From Conidiobolus incongruus B7586 (Eukaryota; Entomophthoromycota; Entomophthoromycetes; Entomophthorales; Conidiobolaceae), in contig JNEM01000151.1 in the NCBI GenBank assembly GCA_000697335.1, positions 1 through 13,278 of the forward strand: a DNA stretch of 13,278 nucleotides, given 5' to 3'. Of the stretch, positions 1-9,919 are shown piece by piece. Position 1 is the stretch's first letter; each line of letters opens with the position of its first letter. The notes under the pieces are model-generated. The model worked only from the letters and a program-made list of their open reading frames with translations, had not been told where the DNA came from and made no database searches. The translations under genes and the position numbers were made by a program.

Positions 1-480
1 AAATAATAAGAAATAAGAGGAAAAAAAGAAACAATTTTATTTATTAGAATAAACATAAATAATTAAAAAATTAAATTAATTATAAAAGTATAAATTTTTT
101 GATTAATTTAAAATTAAATAAATTAAATATAATTATATATAAGAATATAAATAACTACTTTGCTAATCAAATTTATTATTAAATTTTAAACAAATATAAT
201 TTAATAAAAAATAATTATAATAAAATAGATAAATAATTGAAAAATATTAACTCATTCGTATATTTGACTTATAAATCATTTTTTAAAGTAAATAATATGT
301 TTGATAAATCAGAAATTAAAATATTTATTTGTTTTTAAACTAATATTATAGTTAACTAAAAAATAACTTGCTTGACTAAATTTATCTTATAATTTTTTAA
401 TTTTGGAGATATAATCCCAGAACACCTATCATACCACTAAGGTTTAATTTTTTAAAGACTTAGTATATTTTTTTATACTT

Positions 481-683
481 CTTATTATCAATAAATTATT
501 TATAGCAGAACCATTATAAGGATAATTCTTATTATCATCCCTAGTCTTTTATAAAACTTATTAAGTTCTTATCAGATCCTAATAAAATATCTTAATCCAA
601 ACCACCAAATAAATTGCAAGCAAGCCATTCCTTTCCTTATTATCAATATTTTACTAATAATTTATAGAACCAAAATATATAAG
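481..683. repeat. CTTATTATCA motif cluster and imperfect direct repeat
   Basis: The 10-mer CTTATTATCA occurs at 481-490, 528-537 and 636-645, with a one-base variant at 912-921. The first and third copies extend into a longer imperfect direct repeat (481-520 and 636-683). These share CTTATTATCAAT, then AATTATTTATAG or AATAATTTATAG, then AACC and ATAAG. Each motif copy contains TTATCA, which read on the other strand is a GATA-type core (TGATAA). The cluster could be a decayed tandem duplication or a group of GATA-factor sites. No gene lies close enough to choose between them. Confidence 0.4.
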
Positions 684-2437
684 TACAATATATTATAAAT
701 GGTTTGGATATTTAAAAATAACTTTATTAAGATTAAATATTTCAAATAATTCATTATCAAATTTCATTTGAATCTTATATAAAAACTAATTGATTAAACA
801 TATTTTTATATTCAAAATTTTTTCACGAATAATATAATATTACCAATGATTTCATTTGATTCTCAAGAATTTATTCTCGGTTGAGGTAGTAAACATTATT
901 TTTAAGTTATCTTTATTATCATGAGAAATTTTTTATTATATATGTTTAAAAAATATTTTCTTCAAGTATATTCAGAATAAAGATTATATTATTATATAGC
1001 AAATTCGAGTATATTTCATCTATTGATACTATAATATACCTTGAACTTCCAATTACTTAATATTATCAAAGCTTCTAAATAATAGTACTTGCGTTCAAAT
1101 AACCACTTAAACAAAGCCATTTAAGACAATAAAAACATTATATACTAATATATATGATAAGTTTATTGTTTGACATTAAATCAAATTTTTCAATATTTGA
1201 AATCTATATACTGTATAAGATGTTTATACATTCGCTCGATAATTATGTCAATATTTTTTCAAAGCATATCAAATTCATTTCATTTACACGGTTTTATTTG
1301 ATACCATTAGTTTTTCAATTTATCTACAACCAAAGAAGAAAATTCAAGTATATTGATATAATATGTTAGATAAAGATTTTCTTTTTCATAATAAAGAACT
1401 CATAGTTCGATATCTTTGTTTTATATTATGTTGTTTTAAATATTTGAAAAAGATTAAGTGAGCAAGTTTTGACAGGATTCGTTGTTTTTCCTTATAATTT
1501 AATGCATGAAAACATTAAAATATCAATATATTAGCTATAAATAGAGTTTGATTAATTGAAATTAATTAAGTATTTTAAAACAATATAAAATGTCTGTTTA
1601 ATATTAATAAATATTCAGGATATAATTTTAATTATCAATTTTAAGAAATTGTAATTTAAAATTTATGCACAAGTTTAACTCTTCTGCTGATTAGATTTAA
1701 GACAGAATGATTAAAAAAATATAGATTTCAGAGTATTTATTCATAATGTATATTAATTTAGACCCCATTTATAATCAACATCAAAAAATCAAATGATGTA
1801 TATTATAAATTAATCATATTACGTTTTTGTTGAAACATGTTTCCAAGCAATTATTTGCATCGAATTCATTAGTAATAATGAAAAAATCGCGACAAAATCA
1901 TTCGAAATCACTGTAATAAAATTTTATTCAAATTTAAAATGATATTAGATGTATATTGAAAACAAACAGAAAATATATTGTGATTTTATGAATGACAAAA
2001 ATAATAAAATATATAACAATATACATAATAAACTTCAAAATTTAATATACCAAATCCTATCTAGTTCTCTTACACAACTTAAAATTATTTTCTTCAACTA
2101 GGTAAACTACGTAAAAAAAGAGACAGCAAAATTTAGGCAAGATTATAAAAGTAGATTAAATAATAGCATACCAATTTTAAGAATACAGGAGGATCTTGAT
2201 TCAAAAACAAATAATTGAGTTTTTATCTCATCATAAATTTTAAACAGATTGGACATTAAAAGTAAACATTAAATTTCAATTTGATATTTTCGTAATATTG
2301 GAAAAATACTGTTTTCAATTCTGAAATAGATACGTGTAAATTAGTAGTTATACAATATAACTAGTCAAAATGGCATAAAAATTTCATTAAAATTAAATAT
2401 TAAATGGGGAAAAGGTTAATATATTTTTAATTTAATT

Positions 2438-2477
2438 CATCAATACATTGCATATATCAAATAATAATGTATTGATG
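2438..2477. repeat. 12-bp inverted repeat, 16-nt loop
   Basis: CATCAATACATT at 2438-2449 is the exact reverse complement of AATGTATTGATG at 2466-2477, giving a 12-bp stem with a 16-nt loop. At this AT content about one such structure is expected by chance in a window this long, so no function is claimed. Confidence 0.3.
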
Positions 2478-4662
2478 TATTTTAAGTTTGATTCATAAAT
2501 CACAAAGTGATAGATTTCAATTGAATAATCCAAAGTATTTTAATACAATCCCTAAGATGATTTGTAAATCACAAATTGTCAAATATATGATGTATTTGAA
2601 TTATCTATTTTTTGATTGACCTTGATTATATTAGCTGAAATTTTTTCACGCTTATTCAAGTAATTAATGCAATTTTTATACATTGAATTAAACATTAACT
2701 CTGATTGGCGTTTTAATAATTTGAATAGTATTTCAGCCACTTAAATAATTATAGTATAATTTATGAAAAGTATAAGACTGTGAACTTTGAATTAGAATAT
2801 CCAATGTTTAAAATTTTTACTATGTTGATAACCTTGGATTAACTCTGCCATCATTAAATTTAACAATCTTTCTTTAATCAATTCTTCATTTTACACTATT
2901 CCGAGAACGTTCCTCAAAAAGCAAAATTCACATATCAAAATAAACAAGGTGGTTCAATCAGCACAGACCCTGATTTGAAAATTTCTTCAAATTATTGAAT
3001 TATTTACTAATATATCAAGATTTATTATAAAACGAATTTATAGTAAAGATTTTTATTAATCTAAATAAGTCATACAATCTTAAAATAATTAATTGTCTAC
3101 CGAAAAATAACTCTGTAAATGAGTCGTTAAAATGAATAAAATTGATTAGTTGTTTAATTGAATTTTTAATCATCCTTTTTAAAATACAATATGATAAATT
3201 CCAGCAAATAGTATGGTACTAAGGATAATTACAATATATATTATTAGAAATTTTTTTACTCAAACTTTAATATTCTTTTTAACATAATTTTATTTCAATT
3301 CGTATGGTTCAAGTGGTTATATCTATTTTCGAACAAATTTGCAGTTATTTCGAAATTTGATTAATTCCATTTCAACATTCAGATTTTATAAATTGTTTAT
3401 ATATTATACATGGCTATGAGTTTTATGGTATAAGTTTATATTTATATTACTGCCATTGAATTAAATATGAATAATATTTCAGATATCATCAAAAAAACTT
3501 TTAACAGATCAAATAGATCTAATTATAGATCTTGAATTACAGTGTAACCATAGATTAACACAAAATAATTTAATCAGATTATACCTTAAATAGGTTGCAA
3601 TAATAATATTGAATATTTAATAACTTTATTCAGATGAATCATCAATTTTGGAATATAAAAAGTGCTATAAAATGAAAAAGGCTTTTTACCTTATTAAAAA
3701 TGATTTCCTTTGGTAACTTAGAATAAATTTAGGAAATAAAGAATACATAATAATGCTATAGTTATAATACAATCCAATTGCTTTGAAACTAATTATAATT
3801 TTAAAGTGATCTCATTATGAGTTAATAACTTCTCTGAAGTGCCTTTATATCTCATTTTCTTTAAAGAAATATATGTTTAGTTTAAAACTTTTGTTACAGG
3901 TCTTTCTCAATATTTTTAAATATTAATAATATACATCATATTCTCTATTTCATTAAATGGATATATAATGAATGTAATAAAATATACTATTAATCTATGA
4001 TTTAGATCTGAGAGAATAATCAAAAAAGGGATCTCAAAGGTTTCAATTGAAGCATTAACACAGATAATTAAATATTCAACAAATAGGTTACCTTTTGAAA
4101 TCAAATATTAATTTTTCATTTTTGCAAAGGATATCGCATATCTATTTTAATTCTTTTCATCTATTTGATCATAATGCTGATATTTGGCAGTCCTTTAGTG
4201 AAATTTGACAAACTTTTTGACTAGTTGATTTGGGCTAATAATGAAGAAATATTTCAATATATAGGCATAAAACGAGATTATATTGTTAAATATAGTCTAT
4301 TAATCACTTGTCAGTGACTTTTTTCAAATTTTATCAAATAATTTTGATTATTGTCATGATCTTATTCGTATTCCATAGAAAGTATAATTATCAAAGTTCA
4401 AATTGTTTGTTGAGCGATTTAAATTAATGCAAACAAATTTACCTTCAAAAGTTGACCAAAAAATAACTTAAAGTGCATATTTATTATTCAAAGCATCTGA
4501 TAATTGATTGATTTGTAAAATGTAATCAAATAATTTGACAATGCTCAAATACTTGCATAAATTATATTTGATTAATTTCTATTAAGAGTTAGAACTTAAG
4601 TTTTAAATTAATTAATTGATTAATTGGTACATGTTATCCACCTGAATTATTTCTGGTTGGAG

Positions 4663-4670
4663 TATAAATA
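4663..4670 (+). promoter_or_regulatory. TATA box of the response regulator gene
   Basis: TATAAATA lies 88 bp before the ATG at 4758. It is followed by a pyrimidine-rich leader (about 4700-4737, with CCCTTATCCCCTT) of the kind often found around fungal transcription starts. It sits in a short stretch (4640-4670) that is less AT-rich than its surroundings, which makes it more believable than the many random TATA-like words here. The CCCCT at 4710-4714 matches the stress response element core, but it lies downstream of the TATA box and so is probably transcribed leader. Confidence 0.45.
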
Positions 4671-4757
4671 GTTTGAAATTATTTGGAATTCAATTTTAGA
4701 TTCCCTTATCCCCTTATTTTTCTTTTCATTCATATCCATATTTATTATTGATTAATT

Positions 4758-5243
4758 ATGAATCATTTAGAAACTTACCAAGACATTCATTGTTCTGCAG
4801 TGAATAATAACAGTAATAACAATGCTGGTCTTAGAGTATTGATAGTGGATGATAATTTAATATATCACCAACTGGTGACCAGACTACTGAAAAAGAAGTT
4901 AGGGATTCAACATATTATTAACTGTATGAGTGCTGAAAATGCTATGAATCATCTCAATAAGCACCCGTTCGACCTGATACTGATGGACATTGACATGCCA
5001 TCGATCACAGGCATCGTTGCCACGCAAAAGATCAGAGATCCGTCTAACTCGTGGCATATACTGGAATGCAATCGTACCATTCCAATTATTGCTCTCACCA
5101 CAAATTCTCTTGAAGAGGATTACAAGCTATATATGGACGTTGGCATGAATGGTATGATACCTAAACCCGTGGCTGAAAAGACACTAAGAAATACTCTACA
5201 AGCTTGTGTGCCTATGGCTCGACGCTATTCACTAACTACATAG
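4758..5243 (+). CDS. Single-domain response regulator (REC protein)
   Basis: A 161-residue, intronless two-component receiver protein. It would accept a phosphoryl group from a histidine kinase or an HPt phosphotransfer protein and pass the signal on by conformational change. The receiver domain spans about residues 25-152, and all hallmark residues are present: acidic pair D31-D32 in VLIVDDN, phosphoacceptor D77 in LILMDIDMP, T114 in IALTTN and K136 in IPKP. The N-terminal 24 residues are an Asn/Ser-rich, low-complexity lead. No DNA-binding, kinase or membrane segment follows, so output must be through a partner protein. The start is secure because an in-frame TGA lies 12 bases upstream of the ATG and a TATA box lies about 90 bp upstream. 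The coding sequence is clearly richer in G+C than its flanks (29 of 60 bases in 4981-5040). It resembles the receiver domains of fungal stress regulators such as Candida Srr1, but orthology is not established. TATGTATATT just after the stop may serve 3'-end formation. Confidence 0.93.
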   Translation: MNHLETYQDIHCSAVNNNSNNNAGLRVLIVDDNLIYHQLVTRLLKKKLGIQHIINCMSAENAMNHLNKHPFDLILMDIDMPSITGIVATQKIRDPSNSWHILECNRTIPIIALTTNSLEEDYKLYMDVGMNGMIPKPVAEKTLRNTLQACVPMARRYSLTT

Positions 5244-5886
5244 TATGTATATTTATGTTAATACTTGTATTAAACCTGAAGGATGTATATTATATTATGA
5301 TACTTAAACTATAGAATGGGATATCTCAATTAGAATGGTTTAAAAGTACGACTAGGACTGTGGATTGAAAGCTCTAACCTTCTAAACTGAAAAAAGATCA
5401 TCTCAATTCGAAAGTCTGATCAATATACTGATCCAAGACAAAAGAATCTCTAACAAATCTCCTAAAATATTTTTATCAAGATCACTATCATTTTTAGTAT
5501 TAATCAAAAAAAATAAAACTACAAAACAGTTTTAAAATTTAATACAATTGTTGATAAATTTGCAGATATTGAGACATTTGAGATAAATGCTTCCATATGA
5601 TTGGCTGTGTGACTTGAATATTTTTATTGGAAATCCACAAGTTTGAGGGTAAACTTTGAATTGGTGTGATTCTATTTGTTCAATGGACTTGATTTCTTTT
5701 GATGTATTTGGCTCCCTTTGGCTAATATCAAATATGGATAATATAAAGGGTTAAACTAAAATTTTGTTTACTATTTTAACTCAATATTTATTATGTTCAT
5801 TAAATTCGGATCTATGGTTAAATTTTACTGTTTATTAAAATAATTAGTCCATAAATAAACAAATGCGTACAACTATCAATTTCAAT

Positions 5887-5922
5887 GTTAATATAGTTAA
5901 TATAGTTAACATAGTTAACATG
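5887..5922. repeat. Four tandem copies of a 9-bp unit (GTTAAYATA)
   Basis: Two copies of GTTAATATA are followed by GTTAACATA and GTTAACATG, giving four uninterrupted 9-bp units. The T-to-C change is shared by the last two copies, which suggests stepwise duplication. The later copies contain the palindrome GTTAAC twice. This is a minisatellite-like repeat in the convergent spacer, with no evident function. Confidence 0.75.
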
Positions 5923-6394
5923 TTTTATAATTTTCTATTAAACAATTAAAATTCATCAATAATATATGAAAAATAAAGAGATCAATATATGTAAATAGAT
6001 TAATCAAATCGACTCGTTAAATCTAATTAAAAATTAAAAAAGGCGAAAAGAGTTATATTAAGGGTTCATCAATATTATCCCATATTTCTATTAATGTTTA
6101 TCATTGAATATTTTATTAACCCAATAATAAATGTTTGTAAATACAATAAATAATTATTTTTATAAAATTAATTTTACATATAATCTTAAATATTGAATAT
6201 TCATATATCATCAAGGTAATATTAGTTATATTTAAAACTTAATTTTTATTTAATCAAGTGATTGTCTGAAAAATTATCGACATTTAACCTGATATAATCT
6301 GAAAATTTTCAACAATGGAAAATCATCTGATATAAGTAACAATTTGGTGAAAATTAATTTAATTATAAATAACATAAATTAAAAATACTATTAT

Positions 6395-6680
6395 TTTGTA
6401 TAATCAGGAACACAACCTTTCCTTTAAAATAGATTACATCGGACGGACTCAAAAATCCAGTACATTATCTTAACTATTTCGCCACATTTAATTAGATTGC
6501 TGATTTTCTCATTCAATTAGTACAATTATCTACCTGCATGTCCCGGAATAGTTTGATTGGATTGTTTAAGGACCCTCATTTATTTTCAGCATGGTTTTTA
6601 CTATTGGATACTATGGTATTTCAATAATACTTGATGTGGCAAAATAGCTTATCACCTTGTACTATTCATTCCGATATATT
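6395..6680. other. Unassigned G+C-rich island
   Basis: About 285 bp with markedly more G+C than the flanks, including ATCGGACGGACTC (6438-6450) and TGTCCCGGAATAG (6540-6552), words that are rare in this AT background. No frame is open across the whole island. The longest ATG frame is only 29 codons (from 6538, +). It might be a decayed gene or repeat, a non-coding RNA, or an exon of a gene I cannot assemble. The GTAA/TAG intron pattern used by the neighbouring genes does not join its pieces convincingly. Confidence 0.3.
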
Positions 6681-7070
6681 AAAACGATCACAAATTTTCA
6701 ATCCTTGCATATAATTATCAAAAATGCGAAATAATATAAATAAATTACGTTAATTGATCCATTTTAATAATTTATAGCTATCAAATATTGGAATATATAA
6801 ATGATACGATTTTTAGCTAAATGAATATATTAAATTGAATATTTTCATGTCAATCTTGTTGACGATATTTTTGGTCATTTTTTATTAACTTATAAAGATT
6901 GGATTGCATCGAATTAACCATTCAATTTGCCATAATATATCCAGCAATATAAAAATTAAATCACTTCGAATAACACTAACATCGCTATAAAATTTAGTGA
7001 AACCATAAGACAATATGAAATATATCAAACAAAAAAAATAAATATTTGGATAAATATAATATTGAAAAAA

Positions 7071-8435
7071 TTAGAGAATTTCTTCAAAGTCGACATCCTT
7101 AACGTCTTCATCATTCTTGGGGCTCTTGAGCAAATTGTCTGTCGTGGAAATGGGAGACACTGGAGCGGGTGAAGTAAATCCAAGCTGGGAGTGGAACAAC
7201 TCTTGGACTTGGGGCTGCAAATCCTGGAGGATTTGATAAGCTTCTTGATGGAATTGCTTTTGATGAGTTACGAATAATTTTATAATTTCAATCGTTTCGG
7301 GCTAGATTTTATATGGTTAATATATTGATAAATATAATTAAGTGAATTCGTTACTTTAGAAATAATTTCTTGAAGTAAGTTCATACATTGAGAGACGCCT
7401 TCGTCAAATTGAGATTGGTTAAGAGCTAGAGACATTGAAGTCTAAAAAAAAGTTAAAACAATTAAATTGATATAACAATTAGTATAATATTACTTCTTCA
7501 TTAGCTCTACCAGTTCTTGAGATAGAATTTTTAATTTGATTTAATTTGGCTTGAGAATTATAGACACGCTTCAATAAAATCTAAAAATACTCATTAATGA
7601 ATCATTATATTCAAATAATCTAAATATAATGAAAATTACTTTAGCTTGGTCACATATATAATTAAATTCTTGTAAGTTTTGAGAGTTTAGTTTAGCTTTT
7701 AGTTCATTTTCCTAATATTAAATAATCAATATTAAAGAACAAATGTTAAATGCTAGATAGATTACCATCTTTAGTCTTGCTTCACCAATTTTTTGTTGAA
7801 TGACAGAAGTTTTAAATAATGCCTGACCTATTAAAATATAATCTAAATATCATATTTGAACAAACAACTTGCGAAAATATTCAAATTACCTAAAGTAGTA
7901 TCAATACCCAAATCGACACCATTATCGGATAAGATATAAGCCATAGCCATATAGGTGTTAGCAGGTTTAGGATGACCCTTAGTTGACAATTTAGGTAAAT
8001 TCATACTCGTACTCTTCTTCAACATGGAAGTATAAGCTTCTTTACTGGCTGAAGTGACACTATCCAAAGTTTTACTCATAGTTTTCGTAAATTCGTTAAA
8101 TCCATCTTCGATTAAAATGCTCGTATTTTTATTGTTTAAATCTAAAGGTTTCTTATGTTCTAATATACGGGTTAAATTAGTTTGGATTAGGATTAATTGT
8201 TCGTATCTCTATATAATTAAATTTTAATTAATTTAACTCAGAGTTGTGAGGATAGTTACTTTTTCCATATCTACGAACATGGGAGGTAATGGAGTAGGTT
8301 GAGGTAATGATTCTGGTTGATTATTTCCCCACTAAAATTAAATTTATAAATAAACTTATTAATAATGCAGAATGAATAATATATTACTTGAGTTGAGTTA
8401 AATCTAGTTCTCAAATTATTTAAAGAATTTTCCAT
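7071..8435 (-). CDS. GVP36: Gvp36-like BAR-domain protein
   Basis: A 325-residue protein in eight exons: 8435-8388, 8331-8260, 8208-7890, 7827-7766, 7711-7640, 7580-7494, 7441-7355 and 7301-7071 (978 nt, all phases consistent). BAR domains dimerise into crescents that sense or bend membranes; yeast Gvp36 acts on Golgi and endocytic vesicles. Residues 1-16 could form the amphipathic start, 17-32 is a Gln/Pro-rich linker, and the helical BAR region runs from about 33 to 290. Family-like landmarks are LPPMFVDMEKRYEQL (31-45), KGHPKPANTY (117-126), KIGEARLKM (159-167) and, late in the domain, KPETIEIIKLF then HQKQFHQEAYQILQDLQP (249-280). The tail, 290-325, is Ser/Pro-rich and then acidic. All seven introns are 51-62 nt with GTAA donors and TAG acceptors. 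The last exon is far richer in G+C (32 of 60 in 7141-7200) than exon 3 (16-20 of 60 per line). An endophilin-type BAR protein is the alternative; there is no SH3 domain. Family placement is from remembered motifs, not a search. Confidence 0.85.
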
Positions 8436-8832
8436 ATTATTGATATTATATAATTTATAGCTTTTTATAATTATTATAAATGAAAATAAGAGTGTTAGAA
8501 ATAATATTTTTTGAAATTGAATTTATAAGTTGATTATGTGGTTAATTTGAATTTTTGTCACATGATGTTACTTTTCAAAATGAAAATTTTTGAATTAAAA
8601 CTAAAATTGGTCATATCCTTCAGTTTACAGTTTAATTTATAAATATATAAGCCAAAAGTTCTATACAAATATCATCAATTATAATTGCTAATTCTAATTT
8701 TAATCAATGTTATCAAAAATCAAAATTTAATCTAGATATATGTATATTTTATTTATTTTATATCAAATGATATTTACTAAAATATATGTTTCCACGTATA
8801 TTGATTAATGATGGTAGAAAGTTCCACTACTC

Positions 8833-8840
8833 TTTCGCGC
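8833..8840 (+). promoter_or_regulatory. Possible E2F/MBF-like site TTTCGCGC
   Basis: TTTCGCGC fits the E2F consensus TTTSSCGC and resembles fungal G1/S (MBF/SBF) sites. Two adjacent CpGs are very unusual in DNA this AT-rich. It lies about 400 bp upstream of the BAR gene start and 1.08 kb upstream of the prenyltransferase start. It is one eight-base match with no second copy, so this is only a suggestion. Confidence 0.15.
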
Positions 8841-9117
8841 AATACCTCCATAAAATTGTTAAATTTTATCAAGTAAATCTTAAAACTTGAAAAATATTTC
8901 AAATATTTAACACATCAATTATGGTGTAATATTTTATCATGGAATCATATATTACTTAATTAAAAACATAATATATTAATTGGTTTTGAGGGTATTTTAA
9001 TTACCATACATCTATGCTTAATTTCTTTCAATCAACTTTCATTGATATTCGATATTTGGTAAAAATATGTATGAATATAATCATTGGTTTTGGTAAAATG
9101 AAAATATGTGAAACATA

Positions 9118-9139
9118 ATATATATATATATATATATAT
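9118..9139. repeat. (AT)11 microsatellite
   Basis: An uninterrupted run of eleven AT dinucleotides, flanked by further AT-only sequence on the right. It is a simple-sequence repeat and is likely to vary in length between strains. Confidence 0.9.
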
Positions 9140-9919
9140 TATATTCAACCTTTGTTGTTTAATCCTTACGAATCACACAAATTTTAAATTGAAAGATAAA
9201 TGTAAACAATTAATAGATCTATCTTACAAAAAACAATAATAGATATATTTAACTCAGCATTGGTATTATAAACTATTTATTTAGAGTACTTAATATAATC
9301 TTTAATATTTTTGATTATGCTAAAAATAACTAATTTTAAATCATCCATAATTTTATAATTTTTTATGAAATTTTGATCAATTTGAATTAAAACTCAGTTG
9401 GCATAGATTTAAAAGCATAAAATGAGGTAAATAAAATTTGGATGTAATTTTCAATTCGTTGATCTTTAATGATATACATCATTTACACAATGCCATACAA
9501 TAAATATAGTTTATTTTGATTAAAGATTATAATCAGATATTAGATAGATATCTAAGCCATTTATATTATCGTATATATTTGGAATATTTTATATTATCTA
9601 ATTACAATTAATATTAAACTTATTTTAGTTTTTTAAAATGATTATTTATATCATTTCAATTTATTCTTTTTCATTATAATTATGAGAAAGATATAATCTA
9701 AGACTAATATCAACCTTTAATAATAGATCAACAATAGTTAAAATCCCACAAATTAAGGTGACAATTAGAATAAAGATCCACTCAACTTAATTCCATAAAT
9801 AATGTATCAATAACTAACTATTCAAATATTTTAATTATTATAAATATAAAATATATATCTTTTCCAATAACCCCATATAATTAATATTATTACATGAAAA
9901 TATAAAAAAATTAAAAATA

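Larger units (their letters stand above)
1..4660. other. Gene-free AT-rich region
   Basis: No supported gene lies in these 4.7 kb. The base composition is extreme (8 G+C in the first 60 bases), and stops are dense in all six frames. The longest ATG-started frame is 71 codons (1154-1369, +). It is made almost wholly of AT-rich codons, has no motif, and matches what chance gives at this composition. Slightly G+C-richer patches occur at about 400-640 and 2830-2990. The second holds a 48-codon open stretch without any Met (2832-2978, +), which I cannot assign. No tRNA-like or rRNA-like sequence was seen. The region could be a gene-poor AT-rich isochore or old decayed repeats; the sequence alone does not decide. 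Confidence 0.7.
5244..7070. other. Convergent intergenic spacer with two G+C-richer islands
   Basis: This is the 1.8 kb between the response regulator stop and the BAR gene stop, and it must hold both 3' UTRs. No gene can be supported. Two patches stand out: 5281-5760 (21 of 60 G+C in 5341-5400) and 6395-6680 (21 of 60 in 6541-6600), against about 15-20% around them. The first has a 72-codon open stretch on the minus strand (5532-5750), with no Met and no recognisable motif. The remainder, 5760-6390 and 6690-7070, is plain AT-rich DNA apart from a short tandem repeat at 5887-5922. Confidence 0.6.
8436..9919. other. Divergent intergenic region between the BAR and prenyltransferase genes
   Basis: A 1.48 kb AT-rich spacer between two divergent start codons; it must contain both promoters. 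No open frame of note exists. TATAAAAAG on the minus strand (8461-8469) lies only about 26 bp before the BAR ATG and is weak as a TATA box. The stretch 9836-9860 upstream of the prenyltransferase has several TATA-like words that cannot be told from background. A slightly G+C-richer patch at 8785-8850 includes TTTCGCGC. An (AT)11 run lies at 9118-9139. Nothing else was seen. Confidence 0.6.

Noticed and set aside
1154-1369. 71-codon ATG frame on the plus strand
   Set aside because: Only AT-rich codons, no motif, no raised G+C, and within chance expectation at about 80% AT.
2560-2576. Short hairpin ATTTGT / ACAAAT with a 5-nt loop
   Set aside because: A 6-bp AT-rich stem is common background here.
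3916-4104. 62-codon minus-strand frame starting with TTG
   Set aside because: No ATG start, no family motif, background composition; a chance open stretch.
4710-4714. CCCCT stress response element upstream of the response regulator
   Set aside because: It lies downstream of the TATA box, probably in transcribed leader, and a five-base match is too weak.
4758-5243. CTG-to-Ser codon reassignment
   Set aside because: CTG encodes residues 73 and 75 in the buried beta-3 strand before D77 and a core position of the prenyltransferase, where Leu fits and Ser does not.
7843-8079. 78-codon minus-strand frame as a separate gene
   Set aside because: It is the middle of BAR gene exon 3 read through into intron 3; the GTAA donor at 7889 and the next exon at 7827 keep the true frame.
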